The position numbers and the translations under genes are program-made. Source: Rostratula benghalensis (Eukaryota > Chordata > Aves > Charadriiformes > Rostratulidae). From it: a stretch of DNA of 64,000 nucleotides. Numbering within the stretch: position 1 is the first letter of the stretch; every line of letters starts with the position of its first letter. The stretch is taken from contig VXAI01000195.1 in NCBI GenBank assembly GCA_013399305.1, forward strand, positions 62,001 through 126,000, in the 5' to 3' direction. Shown here one piece after another: positions 36,380 to 48,846 of this stretch. A model generated the notes under the pieces. It made no database searches. It was not told the origin of the DNA and saw only the letters and a list, made by a program, of their open reading frames with translations.

Positions 36380-39300
36380 CTTAGCAATGAACAGGCATAG
36401 TGCCTCCATTCTCCCATCCTTTTTTGGCTTTATCTGTTCAGAAAAATCTGGTCATTCAGGTACAGATATTTTTTTTTTTTCATTAATTTTTTTCAAACTA
36501 TGTTTCTACAGCATATACAGACTGAAAGTTTGTTCCATTTTCAAGATACCACATAACTTTTTTTTTTTTTTTTTCTAAGGTAAAAGGTTTGTAGTCTACA
36601 GCTTTGCCAAGATAGATCAGAAAAATCAAGCTAAACCCAGGCTGGAATGAACTCGCCAGCTGAAGCTATGAGAGCCAACACATCAAGACAGCAGGAAGTC
36701 TTGGGAGGGTGGTAAAATTAGATTTTTCCCAAGGAAAACATTTTTATTAATTTGATAACCACCAGCATTTTATTTTGACATTAACTAAGATTCCAATCTA
36801 GATAATGGGAAATGGCAGCTTTCTGTTAAAAGCTGAGGGATTGCTTTTCTTCTTTTTTCTTTTTTTTTTTTTTTCATAGCAACATTCAAATAGCTTAGAA
36901 GCATTTGCTCCCTTTCTGATGGAGAGTTCCACCTATAAGCAGCATACACTGGTATGTGTTTTAAAAAATATTTCCATATGCTAAAGGAATGCAAATGGTT
37001 GCCAAAGAAAGTGGCTGTTACAGCAGCAGGCTAGGGCTGTTTTTAAAGGAAAAACTGCTGCAGAAAGGAGGTATCCACAGAGGTGCACTAAAGCAACACT
37101 AACTGCAGTGACCTTGAGATGACCTAGACCTCCTCATATTACAAAAATGAAAAGGGAGTTAGAAAATCTGAGGCCAATTAGGCGCTTTTTTTTTTTTCCT
37201 GGAGACATGATGAAATTTCCTGAAACAAAAACTTTAGCAAATTCTATAAAATACTTCTAGCTTTGGTGGAAAAATAAATTATTGCCTTTTTATCTCCTCA
37301 TTCCTGAGGCACAGAACTGGCCCACTTCTGTTTGTGCAGATGGATTGGAGGGAAAACACCCAAAGAAGGGCCAAGTGGTGAGATTCTTGGCACGAGCAAT
37401 TAAGTGTGAAGTTATTCTCAGGGCTGCCTATTTGTTATTGCAGCAGGAATCATTAAGATTATACGGAAAGATATTGTCTGGGAAAAAGTGTGAAGTAAGG
37501 ATTATATGTCCTGAAACACGATTAGCGAGCAAAGCATCGTCTGCCCTCGACAAGCTCTCTCTGGACCTGGCTGCACTCAGGTGGCTCCCAGGACACATGG
37601 CTTTCGGTCTGAACTTCACTTCTGAAGCACATCCGTCAAGCAGGAGCCATCCTTGAAGAGAAGGTTGTCTCTTCACTGCTTCATACTCATTTCTGTCCAT
37701 CCCTCTGGATGCTCATGGCAGAACATGAAGGTTCTAGTGGGTTCAAGGTGCTGTGGAGCATCACTTCTGGCATGGGTGGGCAAAAGTTGATCCTGGAGGT
37801 GTTTGGTATCTTCCCACCATCGCAGCCAAGCAGAGGTGGGTGTGATGTGTTCAGTCTCCAGCTGAACACATCCCCCATTGGCTCTCTCAAGCAGAGGCAT
37901 GACTTCGCCTGGGATGCTGCCCACAGAGTCTGGACACATGGTGGGAGGAGACCTACCTCCCAGCAGAGCTGTGCATCTGAAGACAACTTGTCCATTCAGG
38001 GGTTTTCTCCTCCCTCAGGACACAGCTGAGGCTCCACAGGACATACAGCAGAGAGCGTGGACCCTCTCTTGCCCTGTGCCTGGGTGGGCTCCCCAGCCAA
38101 CAGGTACCAGGGCCAAAATGGTAGAGCAGAGGAGGGCTGAAGGGTCCCTTCCCTCTTGGCTGCTCTCCAGTCATGAGGAGATGGGCAGGACCAGGACTAC
38201 TGGTTCAGCTCCACACAGCCCCGACCACAACCAAGAGCCCAAGGACAACATTTTCAACTCCTCCCTGTCCCATCTGTCAACCAGGGCTTGTCACCTCAGG
38301 AGGCAGTAGCTTTTTCCACCCTTCCCTTGAAACAACAGCCCACTTCTGAAGAGAAAACAGACCCCAACAGCATGATGCAAACAGGTCTAATACCTCACTG
38401 TCAATGTAGCTACAGCTGAGGCCAGCATTTGAAATGAGGTTCCCAGTGATGGATAGACTTCATGTAGGCTGTGAACCCCATGGTCACAAAACTGGTCTCC
38501 ACAGCACAGGGGCAGTCCCTGATGTGCTTTGAACCTTAGAAACCTGCTATTGTACATCCATCCCTGCCTTCGATGCCCTGGGACAATGGGATGGGTGCCC
38601 CATGGAATAGATTTAGCTCACAACATGAAGGGCAGTCCCCTCTGCCAGCCACTGTGGCTGTCCATTGCCTTCTCCATCCAGGAGGTACTGAGCAAGATCC
38701 ACCTTGGTTCCTCTACAACATCTGGACCGAGGAGGCACCTCTGCAAAGGGCTCCTCACCCTGCTGCTGTGCTGCTCTTTCCACCTCCATGCCCCTCCACA
38801 CTCCTCTTGTCTGCAGGCCAGGTCCACATTAGAGCCATCTTCTCTCCTGCTCAGGGAGAAGCAGAGGTTTGGGGCAACACCACCCCAGCCACTTCCCCCT
38901 GCCTCTCTCCCTTGCTCAACGCAACCACGTTCAAGAGGGAAATGTTTGTGTTTCAATCCAAACACTGGTGGTTTGGAGTTTTTCTTTCCCAGGTTGAGTC
39001 TCGTGGCATCTGCTGTGAAGCATGGCAAGGGCACAAGGGCTGGTCTGGCTTCACAGCCTCCATCAGACAGCGGGAAAGATGATACCAGGAGAGAGGGTGG
39101 TCAAAATCCAAACCTTTTCAGATACAGGTGGAACCATAATACCTTTCCCACGGCACCGATAGCGCTCGGGCAAGGCAGTGGAGCAGCCCTAGCTCATTAT
39201 CAAAGAGAAGACAAGAAGGAGCTTAATGGGATACAGAGGTGTATCAAAAATTCAGTGGAACCTCAGGCTCAGTTCTAATTTTGACTTGTTAAATTACTAC

Positions 39301-42300
39301 TTAGAATATTTTTTTAAAAATCTAAATTCTAAAATAAAAGGAAAAACCTTCTAAGGGTAAGAAATAACTATTTCAGCCAGTGCTAATAGCTTTTAGTGGG
39401 CACGTACCACGTATTTACTGATAATGCAAACACCCAGGGAAACTGAGTGAGTTCAAATAACTAAATCAAGAGACATCTAGATTCAAACAACTCCTTCATC
39501 CTGCTACAATACCTAGATGCAGCCCCAGCTAGGTCTTCAAAGAGGATATTGGCTTTACATTTGGGTAATTACTGCTTTTTTTTGTCATCTTATGGCCTGA
39601 ATTCTGGTTATACAGGAAAATAAAAAGCATTTCTGCAGAAGGCACACAGCACTACCATGAAAACGCTGCCTTCCCTAGCAGTATTTTCCCTTGTCTGTGA
39701 CTAACAACTGACCTGTGTCCTGTTTCAGTCCACAGCACAAATGCTTTGGAAGTATCCAGGGAAAAGATGGAGCTTGGGAATGCTCCAGCCCACTCCCAAG
39801 CAGTGGCTGGCGAGCCTGTGGGACGTGGGCTCTGACACAGCAGAGGGTGGCCATAAAACCTGCCACTGACACAGAGCATGGCAGCCAGCTCGGCAGGCTG
39901 GGCCTGCATCACAAGAAAAACCCATCAAGCTGCCACAGAGCAAGCAAAAATGCAGTTTTAGCATCCCCCAGGGCGGGGTTTGAGCCGAGCTGATGATCCC
40001 AGCCTGTTTCAGCGGTGCTCTGAGGGATGCAGCTGGTGTCCAGCGCACGTGGCTGCTTCTCTCCACCTCTTTCAGCAGCGCAGCACGTTCAAGGGAGGGC
40101 TGTCTCCCTGCAGGCTGGATCTGGCCCAGGATTTTTAGGAAAAACTCTGTTTGGATAGGGTGGAAAAGAGGATCTTTCCTGGATTTACTTTTTACTTTGT
40201 TCCTATGCTTTTTCTTTAGGAGAAGTTGGTCTTGAAGCTCTCTGAAGTACTAGGGAAGGATGGAGCAGTGTCCATGATACCCCTTGGTTCCTGGGCATCC
40301 CTCTGGCTCTCAGTGCAAGGCAGAGGAAGGTCCATATCCTGCACAGAGGTCCTCTACCCATCCCAACTGCCAGCGATGCCGTGTTGTTTAATTCAGGCTG
40401 GAAGCTTCTGGCTGTCAGAAATCCATATCCCAGAACATCAGACACCTTGAAAAATAAAAGGGTGAGGCCTTGATCTTGATCCAATGGGATATTGTGGTCA
40501 GTGCTGTCAAAATACAGATGCCGAGGGCACGAATCTGGACTCAGTCTCTTGGAGAAGTGGTGAGAACTCAGCGCTGTTATTCACTTCCCACACTGAGCAG
40601 GTGGCTCCTGTGGGAAAATCAGCCTTTTCCAGGACTAGGCTCAAATGTGCAGCACAAGGAGTTGCAGGAAGGCATGGGCCTCAAAAACCTCAGGATTTCC
40701 TTCCAGTTCAAAGAATCACATTCTCTTTTGGGGCTGGGTTTTTTGTTGTTGTTGCTGTTGTTTTTGTTTTGTGGGGTTTTCTAAAAAAATACGTGGTAAT
40801 TTCAGTCAAGTTAACTTCCTTAGCGACACATTAATTTCAATGTAAAGCTATTGAAAAACAACAAGGGGAAAAAAAACCCTGGAAATATCACCATTTTGAA
40901 TATTTTGGTGACCTGTTGTCCCTGTTTCTCCTCACCTGCAGGAAACAAATGAACACTGCACGGAGAGGGTCAGGCAGCAACTGGAGGAGCATCTTCCCAT
41001 GGATCCAGGTAAGACAGGGTCCAGGCCCAACAGATCAGCTTCTGTGGCTGAGGTCACCTCTTTAGGTGACCAGCATGGCATGTGCCAGCCCTTTCCCAGA
41101 GAAAACAGCCCAGACACAAATCTCTTCAAGGCTCCCAGTCCAAGCCCCAGTGGGGGCTTGCTGGCTGAACTCTGCAGGCATCCACGCTGCTGAGAAGGGG
41201 AGAGGAGAACAAGAAATTGTCTCACAAAACCAACAGGCACGTGGTTAAAACCAGACTGTTCTGTCACTATAAAACACAGCACAAATGTTCACAGCAGCTT
41301 CCTTCCCACCTCTTGTGAATACCAGCTCGCTGGGCCACAAAATAACCAAGAACACGTGCTGCAGAAACCCTGAGGGACTGGATTGCTTGTGGAATGCTAA
41401 GAGACTGAATTTCTCTACCCTTTTTTACTTTTCTTTTTTATCATGAACACGCCTACCCTCCAAAAACTCTCCCATTTGCAAGATTTTAATAAGCCAGCAC
41501 AACAGACCGCTCCCCAGTTTCCAAAGTCGAGGGGCCAGCCATGCCTTGCCACTGAGAGCTGGGGGAAGGCGGCAGCCAGGCCCCTGGGAGCCCTGCAAAG
41601 CTCCCACTGCCGTTTGAAAGAGCTGCTGCTCAAAGCAACCCAAAACCTTGAGTCTGAGCAGGCTCCATCAGACCCAGGACCCACCACCACCTGGGAAAAA
41701 ACCAGAGCTGAGCTCTGCGCATCCCATAGCTCAACACCTGCTTTCCAGAGGTGCTCCAGAAGGAGAAACACAAGGATCTGAGGAGAGTGTGCTTAACTGA
41801 ACACAAAGAAGGCAAATCTGATGGCAGAGGGAGAGATAACCCTGAAAAACATGCTACAGCTGAGCACAACGCTCCTCTTTTCCCTTTCCAACAGTTTATT
41901 TACAATGAGACTTCAGGGTTATGCCCAGATCAGGTGAGGACACCCCTCAGTAATTACTTGAGGGTTGTTAAAGGGTCACTGCTGCCAGACATGGGAGGAA
42001 AGGGACCCCTTCCCTGCTCCTCACACCAGTTTCATACACAGAGGCCTGGCACCCCACTTTACCTTCAGTCTCTTCTTTTTGAGGCAGAGATTTGGCCATG
42101 GGACAGGCACCTTTCCTTTCACTGGAGGCTTTGCTGGAGGGATGAGCCAGTTCAGGAGCATCCTTTGCTATCGAGGTGGCTCCATGGGCACGCTGTGATC
42201 TCCTCTGGCCAGAAAGGCTGGCACCACCTCTTTGCCCAGCTCCCTCCTGGATGAGAAGCTCATCTGGCAAAATTAAATCCCCCTGTTCCCAGCTTGCCCT

Positions 42301-45300
42301 CTCCTCCAACATGGAAGTGCCAGCCCATCTTGGTGGAAAACTTACAGGAAAAAAGAGCAAGCTTTTTTTCTGAGCGTGATGTGTTCGGAAATTAAAAGTA
42401 AAACCTTCAAAGGGCTCCTTCAAAGGGCTAAAAAAAAAATAAAAAGAGGAAAAGAAAATACAAAATTTTCAGCTGTGGAAAAAAGCTAGTCAAGAGATAC
42501 AAACGCATCTCACTATTTGCACTGGCCTGTGCCAAGGAAAAGATGAAATTGCTATTCTTTAAATCGTTCAGAGGAGGAAAGCTGTTTCTACTTCAGCCCA
42601 AGACCTGTCTCCAGACAGAAATGGGCCACCCAGCCGGGGGCTGCCTGCCTAACCCCGGGGCAGCTCCTGGCAGGGGCAGCCCGGCTGCCCCAGGGGATGC
42701 CCTTCCCACACTGACACATCTCACACCAACGCACCGGAGCCCAGCAACAGCCGCCTGCCCCGTGCATCCGTAAACACCCAGCGGGAAGGTTTCACAGCTT
42801 GTTCTCCACGTCCAGAGGGGAAACATCTCCCTGGAGTGGGAGCTCACCCCCATCCATCTTCTCTTCCAGTTGGCACGCGCAGCCACTGCTGTTTGTGAAG
42901 CCTTTTCAGTGAGTACCAAGAATAAACCTCCAAAAATATACACCCCTCGTGCTTCTCCAGAAGGGAAAGTTGCTGTTTCCGATCCTCCCGGGTGCTTCGG
43001 ACTTGAGCAAGCAGCGGCTCTGCACTGCAGCTGAACAGCTCTTAAAGGAGGGCAGTGGCTGCCTCGGGGGTGAAGGAGCTCAGGAAGACAGAGGGAAGCC
43101 TCAGCCCATGAGCACAAAAGGGACATCCCCTGGAAAAGGGGCAGGGATTCTCCCCCTCCCCAGGCAGGTGGGGAAAGGGGCCAGGACAAGGTTGGCCAGG
43201 ACACCAATCATGGCCCCGTGCAGCCAGCAGGAAGGACCCATGCTTGGAAAGTGGCTCAGGGCTTGGGGACACCAAAGCCTTTGCTGCACCAGAGAGCTGT
43301 AAACCGACCAGTCACAGGTCCCAGTCCCCTATAGCCTCCCGAGCCCTCAGAGCATGTCATGAGTGTTCAAGTACTCAGCACAGCCTTCCTGTTTCCATCC
43401 CCTGGCCTGTTTACATCCCAGTTATGAGCCAATAGCAACACACTGCCTCAGTCACAAAGGCGTTGTGGGTAAACCAACATTTTGTCCCCAGAAGCCCTGG
43501 TTTGTGGGCCTGGGTAGGAGGGGACATGTGCTGTTACCTTCTTCCCCTTCCCCAGCACAGTGCTGGCCCTGAGCTACCCTTGTGCTGAGCACCTCCAGGA
43601 TTCATTCCACCTGAGCCCCAGAACAGTTGCCAAACTTTTCCTCATGCAGCCTGTATAAGTGACAGATCTGAGATACCATTCGAGGAGCTGGGCCGTGTTA
43701 AGCCATGGCTTTTGGGGGGCACCCACCACATCCTCTCACTGCTCCCCAGAGCCCCACTGGGCTCCCAGTGTTGCATTCCCCCAGTGCTGCCTGTCCTTGG
43801 ACTGTGCTCTGCTCAGCATCTGCCCCCTTCAGTAGGCACCTGGTTTGCCATTACCTTTTAATCTATCATCTCTCGCTTGCTTCCCTCTGTAATTAAGACT
43901 GGAGCATCCAAAGGCACACAGCCTCTTGCAATGTGTGGCTGGGGAGGATCCCCGACACCAGCAGCAGTGCTCAGGTGGCAGCAGGAAAGGACAAGTCCCC
44001 AGCACCCTCCTGGACAGGTGGCAGGAGACCTGGCACCATCAGCCTCTGCAGAAATAGGGCTGGGCTCACACAGGAGAGGAAAATGAGGTGTTCTCTGCAT
44101 CCGAGTGCTCCCTGCCTTTGCAAGGTTTCCCGTGGGGCCCCATCACACTCCCTTCCCACAGCCCAGCAGTCCCAGTGCTCACCCCCCTCAGGTCTTCTCC
44201 ATCCCATGGCTGGAGATGGAGAGAAGCAGAGGGAAATGTAGAGCAGGCATTTGGGAAAGAAAACCAGTCTGCAGCAGAGGAGAGCTTCAAAGGCAAACAA
44301 AAACTCGGTTCTGGAGTGCTCAGCTCTGCACCAACAAGGAGAAAGCTCCAGGCTGGACAGTTTGTAACATCAGGCCTGAACACCTCCTGCTCTCCCTCCC
44401 ACTGCCTCCTTCAGTCACACTGCCCAGTGATTTCACTTGGAGTGAAGAGCATTTGTCCCCAGCTAAGCCCACCACCACGGCTCCAACATCAACAGCCAGC
44501 CCAGGCTTAAGAGGAGCCCTTCTCCACCAGCAGGTCGCTGTGAAGCTCTTACCTCGCGTGGTGGAAAAACCAAAGGCACGTTACCTGCACACACTGAGAG
44601 GTGACAGCAACCCATCCTGGCAGCCCTGGATGGGCAGCCACCTCCTTGGGGTGACGGATAAGGCTGGAGAACTGCACTCCAGTGGGAAAACCAGAGCTGG
44701 GGAGCCACCAGCACCAAACCAGGGAGTCACAGCTCAAGTACGACAGCCCCACTGCCAGCGCACCTTCAGCTCTGAGTTTTAGAAGAATCTCATAAAAGCA
44801 ATTTGTAGTTCTCTGTCAGGTACTTGTCCCCTCCAATCCTCTTGCCAATTGATGCTGAAGGAGGCAAGTCCTCTGCTGCCCCAACAAACTTAACACAGGG
44901 CACAGATGGGACAGTTTCTGGTGAAAAAACATTGTTCCCCCCAAAAAAGGGCACTGAGGGACCTCACACACCCCTTCACCTCATCCCACCTTTGCCCAAA
45001 AATGCTTACCAGGAGCCATCAGCAGTTAGAACCAAGAACACCCCAGAGTCCCCCAGCCCCAAAAGAACAAGAAGACGGTGAAGCCACGTTGTGCTGGGTA
45101 AGGCCACGAGCTGGGTAACCCCCAACCCACCATAGGGCAAACGGCCAGCTCTACCTCAAAGCCCACAGCCTGGGAACACTCCACGGCCTCTCTTTAACCA
45201 GGGCCAGATGGTCCCAGATCCCTCCTTGCCCGCACGCCCTGGGGCCAGCCCGACCCTCCCAACCTGGGCCAAAAAGGGGCCCCAGACCACAGTGGGATGG

Positions 45301-46750
45301 GTGGGAGCACCCCACGGCTCCACTGCGAAGTTTCCCAGGGGGAATTAACAGGCGACTCTTAAATCACCTTACAACTGCAAGGAAAAGAAAAAAAAAAACA
45401 AAAAACCAACAAAACAACCAAAACCAAAGGCCACCCAGGTAAGATGGAATTTTAAAAGTTCGACCTCAAAGTTTATACTCCACATTTTAGCAGATGCAGC
45501 ACAGGGCTCTTACGGCTCATTTGGGTAGGTACTCAGCAGGACATTCCCAAGCCCTGCAAGAGTTCAGCGAGGCTTCGCGTTTCACCGGGCTCTTCTCAGC
45601 ACAAACCACAGGAGCCTTTACTCGCTCTCCTCTCGCTGAAGCTCAGCTACAGCCTGAGCAGCACCAGCGTCGCCCTGGAACTCCTCATCCAGCATCAGCG
45701 TGGGCCAGGAAGAATAAAAACTCATCTACACTGGAGGGCAGTTTTGGAGACTGAGTTTGCCAACACCCAGCCAGAACTTTAGAGCAGATTCTTAGCACAA
45801 TTAACAGCACCTTTTTAAAAAACATTCCTGGCTAGTGCTTCCCATGTTCACCCTACCAGAAAGAAGACTTCAGAGGAGATGGCTGTGAGCACCACGATCA
45901 GCACCCAAAGCACGATGATTTAACAAGACACTGTCACCACCCCGCTCCCCTCATACCTGGACCCTGAGAAGCCACCAAGCTCCCGGCCGGTCCCCTGTGC
46001 TGGTGGCACCGTCTGCACGAGCAGTCACCTCCCGTCTGACCCTTCATGAAACCAACTGGAGCAACTCATTGACCCCACAGCAGCAGCCACTTCTGAAATG
46101 CTTTAAAAATAGCTGAAACTGTTTAAAACTGACAAATAAAACCCCTGAGAGAGGAGCAGGAGATGGAGGGGCAAAGAGGAGAACTTTGAATGGCTCGTTC
46201 TCACTGCTCACAGAAAAAAAAACCAACCAAGAAATAGTTTTTCTCGAGGCAGAGCTACCCACTGGCAGAGCCTCCCTCAGCGCAGGGCTCAGCAGAACAC
46301 AGGTGGCTTCAGCAACAAAGGGAAGAGTAAGCTTTTAGAAGTTCTACTGATTTTCTTGACAAAGAAAAAATTCTCCTAGGGATGGTCCTGCTGAGGGAGA
46401 CACAGAAGGGCCGCAGCGCAGCTCCTCTGCCATGAGGGAACGGGCTCAGCTCCGGGCGTCACCGCATCCTCCCAAGGTCCCTGCTGGAAGAGAGGGAGGG
46501 GAAACAAAACCCCCCTCAGACCTGCCCATGGCCCCACCAGGCCACTGTGGCCACCTCTGCCCTTTGAAACGCTTTTTCAAATTCCCAGGGCACAGGGGCT
46601 GCCACCAAACCACAGGGGGAAGGCACCCAACTGGGTCCACACCACCAGCACCCAACGCAGCCCCCACAGGGGAATCCACACTTACTCATTTATTCAACAA
46701 GTTAGGCTCAAAATGGTTGGGGGTTTGGGTTTTTTTGTTTTTTTTTTTTT

Positions 46751-46756
46751 TTTATT
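46751..46756 (-). terminator. Candidate FBXW11 poly(A) signal AATAAA
   Basis: TTTATT on the plus strand reads AATAAA on the transcribed strand. A genomic A tract follows immediately (plus-strand T run about 46738-46753), which could mimic a poly(A) tail in cDNA. A second AATAAA lies 62 bp further on at 46689-46694, and an ATTAAA at 48712-48717 is a possible proximal site. Confidence 0.55.
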
Positions 46757-47941
46757 AAGCACATTCCACAGTACAAAGCTTTAGATCATGAACGATATCT
46801 GTACAATTTAACAGTTTCAAGAAGCTGTTCATACACCAACTTTCCAAACAGATAATTGGCAAACATAATTACAGGTTAGAATTAGACTATCCCAGTGCTT
46901 CGAAACATTAATAGCGCAGTACTGTACAGTTGCTCAGTTAGGGGGAGCAAAACAAAGTCCAGGGTGCAGCCAGGATCACTGCCGTGAATCCCAGGAGTCG
47001 AGTTCCTCGGGGGTGCCAATCACTAAAGTCCACTGCTATGTTACACAAAGCACAAAGAAGTTGAGACTGCATGTTCAAATACCATTATCTCCCAAGGAAA
47101 AACGAAATAAAAACCAAATAAAAACCCCAAAACCCCCCAGGAATTTAAATCTTATACATGCATTTCTTCTTTTTTTTTTTGTAAAAAAACAAAAAAAAGG
47201 ACTCTGTTCTTCGGAAACAAATACCTTTTGTCTTCAGGGCTGCAAGAAATAATTTTCTTTTTCCACACTTGAATATTAAAGCTATTAGATGAGGGGTAAA
47301 GTCAGACACTTTTCACGAGCTACTGTCCAGCTTGGGAGCGTGGTTTTAAATCTCCCGCACTTTGTCCCATTCGGTACCAGATGGAATAAATCCCCTCGGA
47401 GTAACAGGCACAACGGGAGCTTGGCCCAAAGACTGATCCCAACACCTCCCTCCGTGTGAAGAGGAGAAAACCCTCAGCCGCGCTGGCGTTAACGCTTGGG
47501 GAACGCTTTTGCTCTGAAAGGCTGCACCTTCCACCCCTCCTGATGGGAAAAGGGGAAAAAAATGCAAATCCCAAGCGCTGCTGGAGGACCAAAAAAAAAA
47601 AAAAATTTTAAAAAAAATATATATAGGACGTACAGAGGATGAAAGAAACGGCAACACATTTCTAAGCCGGCAGCATCTTCCCCAGGGAAAGGGGCCGTTT
47701 TCCTGCTGAGCTCGGGTGAAGCAGGAAGGGAAAGGGCAGAGTCAGAGGTGGCCACCGCAGCTAAAAGTCACCTCTGCAGTCCCCGTGTCCTACTGCCACA
47801 CAGGGAAAGGCAGCAGGGGTCACAGCACCGCAGAAATGAAGAGGGGAGACTGACACCAACGCAAGGAGAACACATTGAGGGACAAGCACAGGAAACCAGC
47901 GAGGGATCAACCAGGACCTCAGAGCTGAGGGGAGAGAGCAC

Positions 47942-47990
47942 TAGCAGGGTTAATTAGCAGGGTAATTAGCAGGGTAATTAGCAGGGTAAG
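47942..47990. repeat. 12-13 bp minisatellite, four units
   Basis: Units of tagcagggt(t)aat are repeated head to tail four times inside the FBXW11 3'UTR exon, the last unit diverging. It is short and probably polymorphic. Confidence 0.8.
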
Positions 47991-48312
47991 CAGAGCAGGG
48001 ACTGGCAGGGCCCTCGGCTCCAGCCTAAGGAAGTGTTGTGCATCAAACATAAATAAATTTCACTTTGGCCCATGGCACCCTCTCCATCGAGCAGCCGGAC
48101 TAATGCCAAGGAAGGACAGCCCCCGTGAGGACCTGCCGGTGGCCACAGAAAAGACATCTGGGAATACTGCAGCACAAAAAATATAGGATAAAGAACATAA
48201 ATTAAACAGTATTATTTGTGGGTTTTTTTAATTTTTAAAAAAAGTTTAGAAATTACATTTTTAAAATATGTAGTTCCCCTTAAAAAAATCCTAACGAATA
48301 CTGAAAACCTCC

Positions 48313-48313
48313 T

Positions 48314-48345
<32 letters not shown>

Positions 48346-48349
48346 TTTT
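48313..48349. repeat. 37-bp T tract (A tract in the FBXW11 transcript)
   Basis: The run is uninterrupted except for a C at 48326. In the transcript it is an internal A tract that would prime oligo-dT. Confidence 0.9.
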
Positions 48350-48758
48350 GCAGAGAGAAAAACTGTCCCGGTAACTCCTATTAACCCCTCCAGTGCCAGT
48401 AGTTAGAACCTCCTGCTGCCAAGTGCTACCACGGCTCCTCTTAGTGTGTGGTGTCAGGAAATCCTGACCCCCAGCACCCGGAGGTTTCCCTGTTATGTAC
48501 ATTCTATCTACATGCTTATACAGTATTTGAAATGAGGCAAGCACACACGGAAAGGTTGGACTCTACCAAAACATTAGGAAGCTGTAGGAGGGCTGGAGTA
48601 CAGAGCATGGGTAAAAGGACAAAAAAAAAAACCCAACAAATTTCTCCCCAAAAAAAAGACAGTGCTATACAACTAGTTCCGATAACCTAGCCTGAATTAC
48701 AGGGAAATCTTTAATTTAAAAGAAATTCTTGGTGCAGGAACAAGTAAACTGTAAATCC

Positions 48759-48846
48759 AAAAAAAAAAAAAAAAAAATTACTGAGCAATTCAGAAATATT
48801 TCAAAAAAAAAAAAAAAAAAATTACTGAGCAATTCAGAAATATTTC
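48759..48846. repeat. Exact 44-bp tandem duplication
   Basis: Each unit is 19 As followed by ttactgagcaattcagaaa and tatttc. Units 48759-48802 and 48803-48846 are identical. It is inside the FBXW11 3'UTR. Perfect identity implies a recent duplication or an assembly artefact. Confidence 0.9.

Larger units (their letters stand above)
23886..46688. other. Gene-poor stretch of about 23 kb
   Basis: I found no exon set with matching phases on either strand. GC rises from about 37 kb onward, which lengthens chance open frames there. Patches worth testing are 28050-28420 (CpG-retaining), 36069-36379 (minus-strand open frame) and 37290-37640. Simple tracts include T/A runs at 26760, 36465, 36560, 36850 and a TTG-rich run near 40740. 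No LTR, DNA transposon or CR1 was recognised in it. Confidence 0.5.

Noticed and set aside
38529..39278. 249-codon plus-strand open frame
   Set aside because: It is low in recognisable content and overlaps other equally long frames on both strands in GC-richer DNA. It has no promoter or conserved motif and is consistent with chance.
42593..43207. 204-codon minus-strand open frame
   Set aside because: GC-rich, Pro/Trp/Cys-laden translation typical of a chance frame.
44105..44782. 225-codon plus-strand open frame
   Set aside because: Composition-driven, with overlapping frames on both strands and no domain or splice support.
9150..46700. FGF18, NPM1, TLX3 or STK10 exons expected from mammalian synteny
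   Set aside because: No frame reads like any of these proteins.
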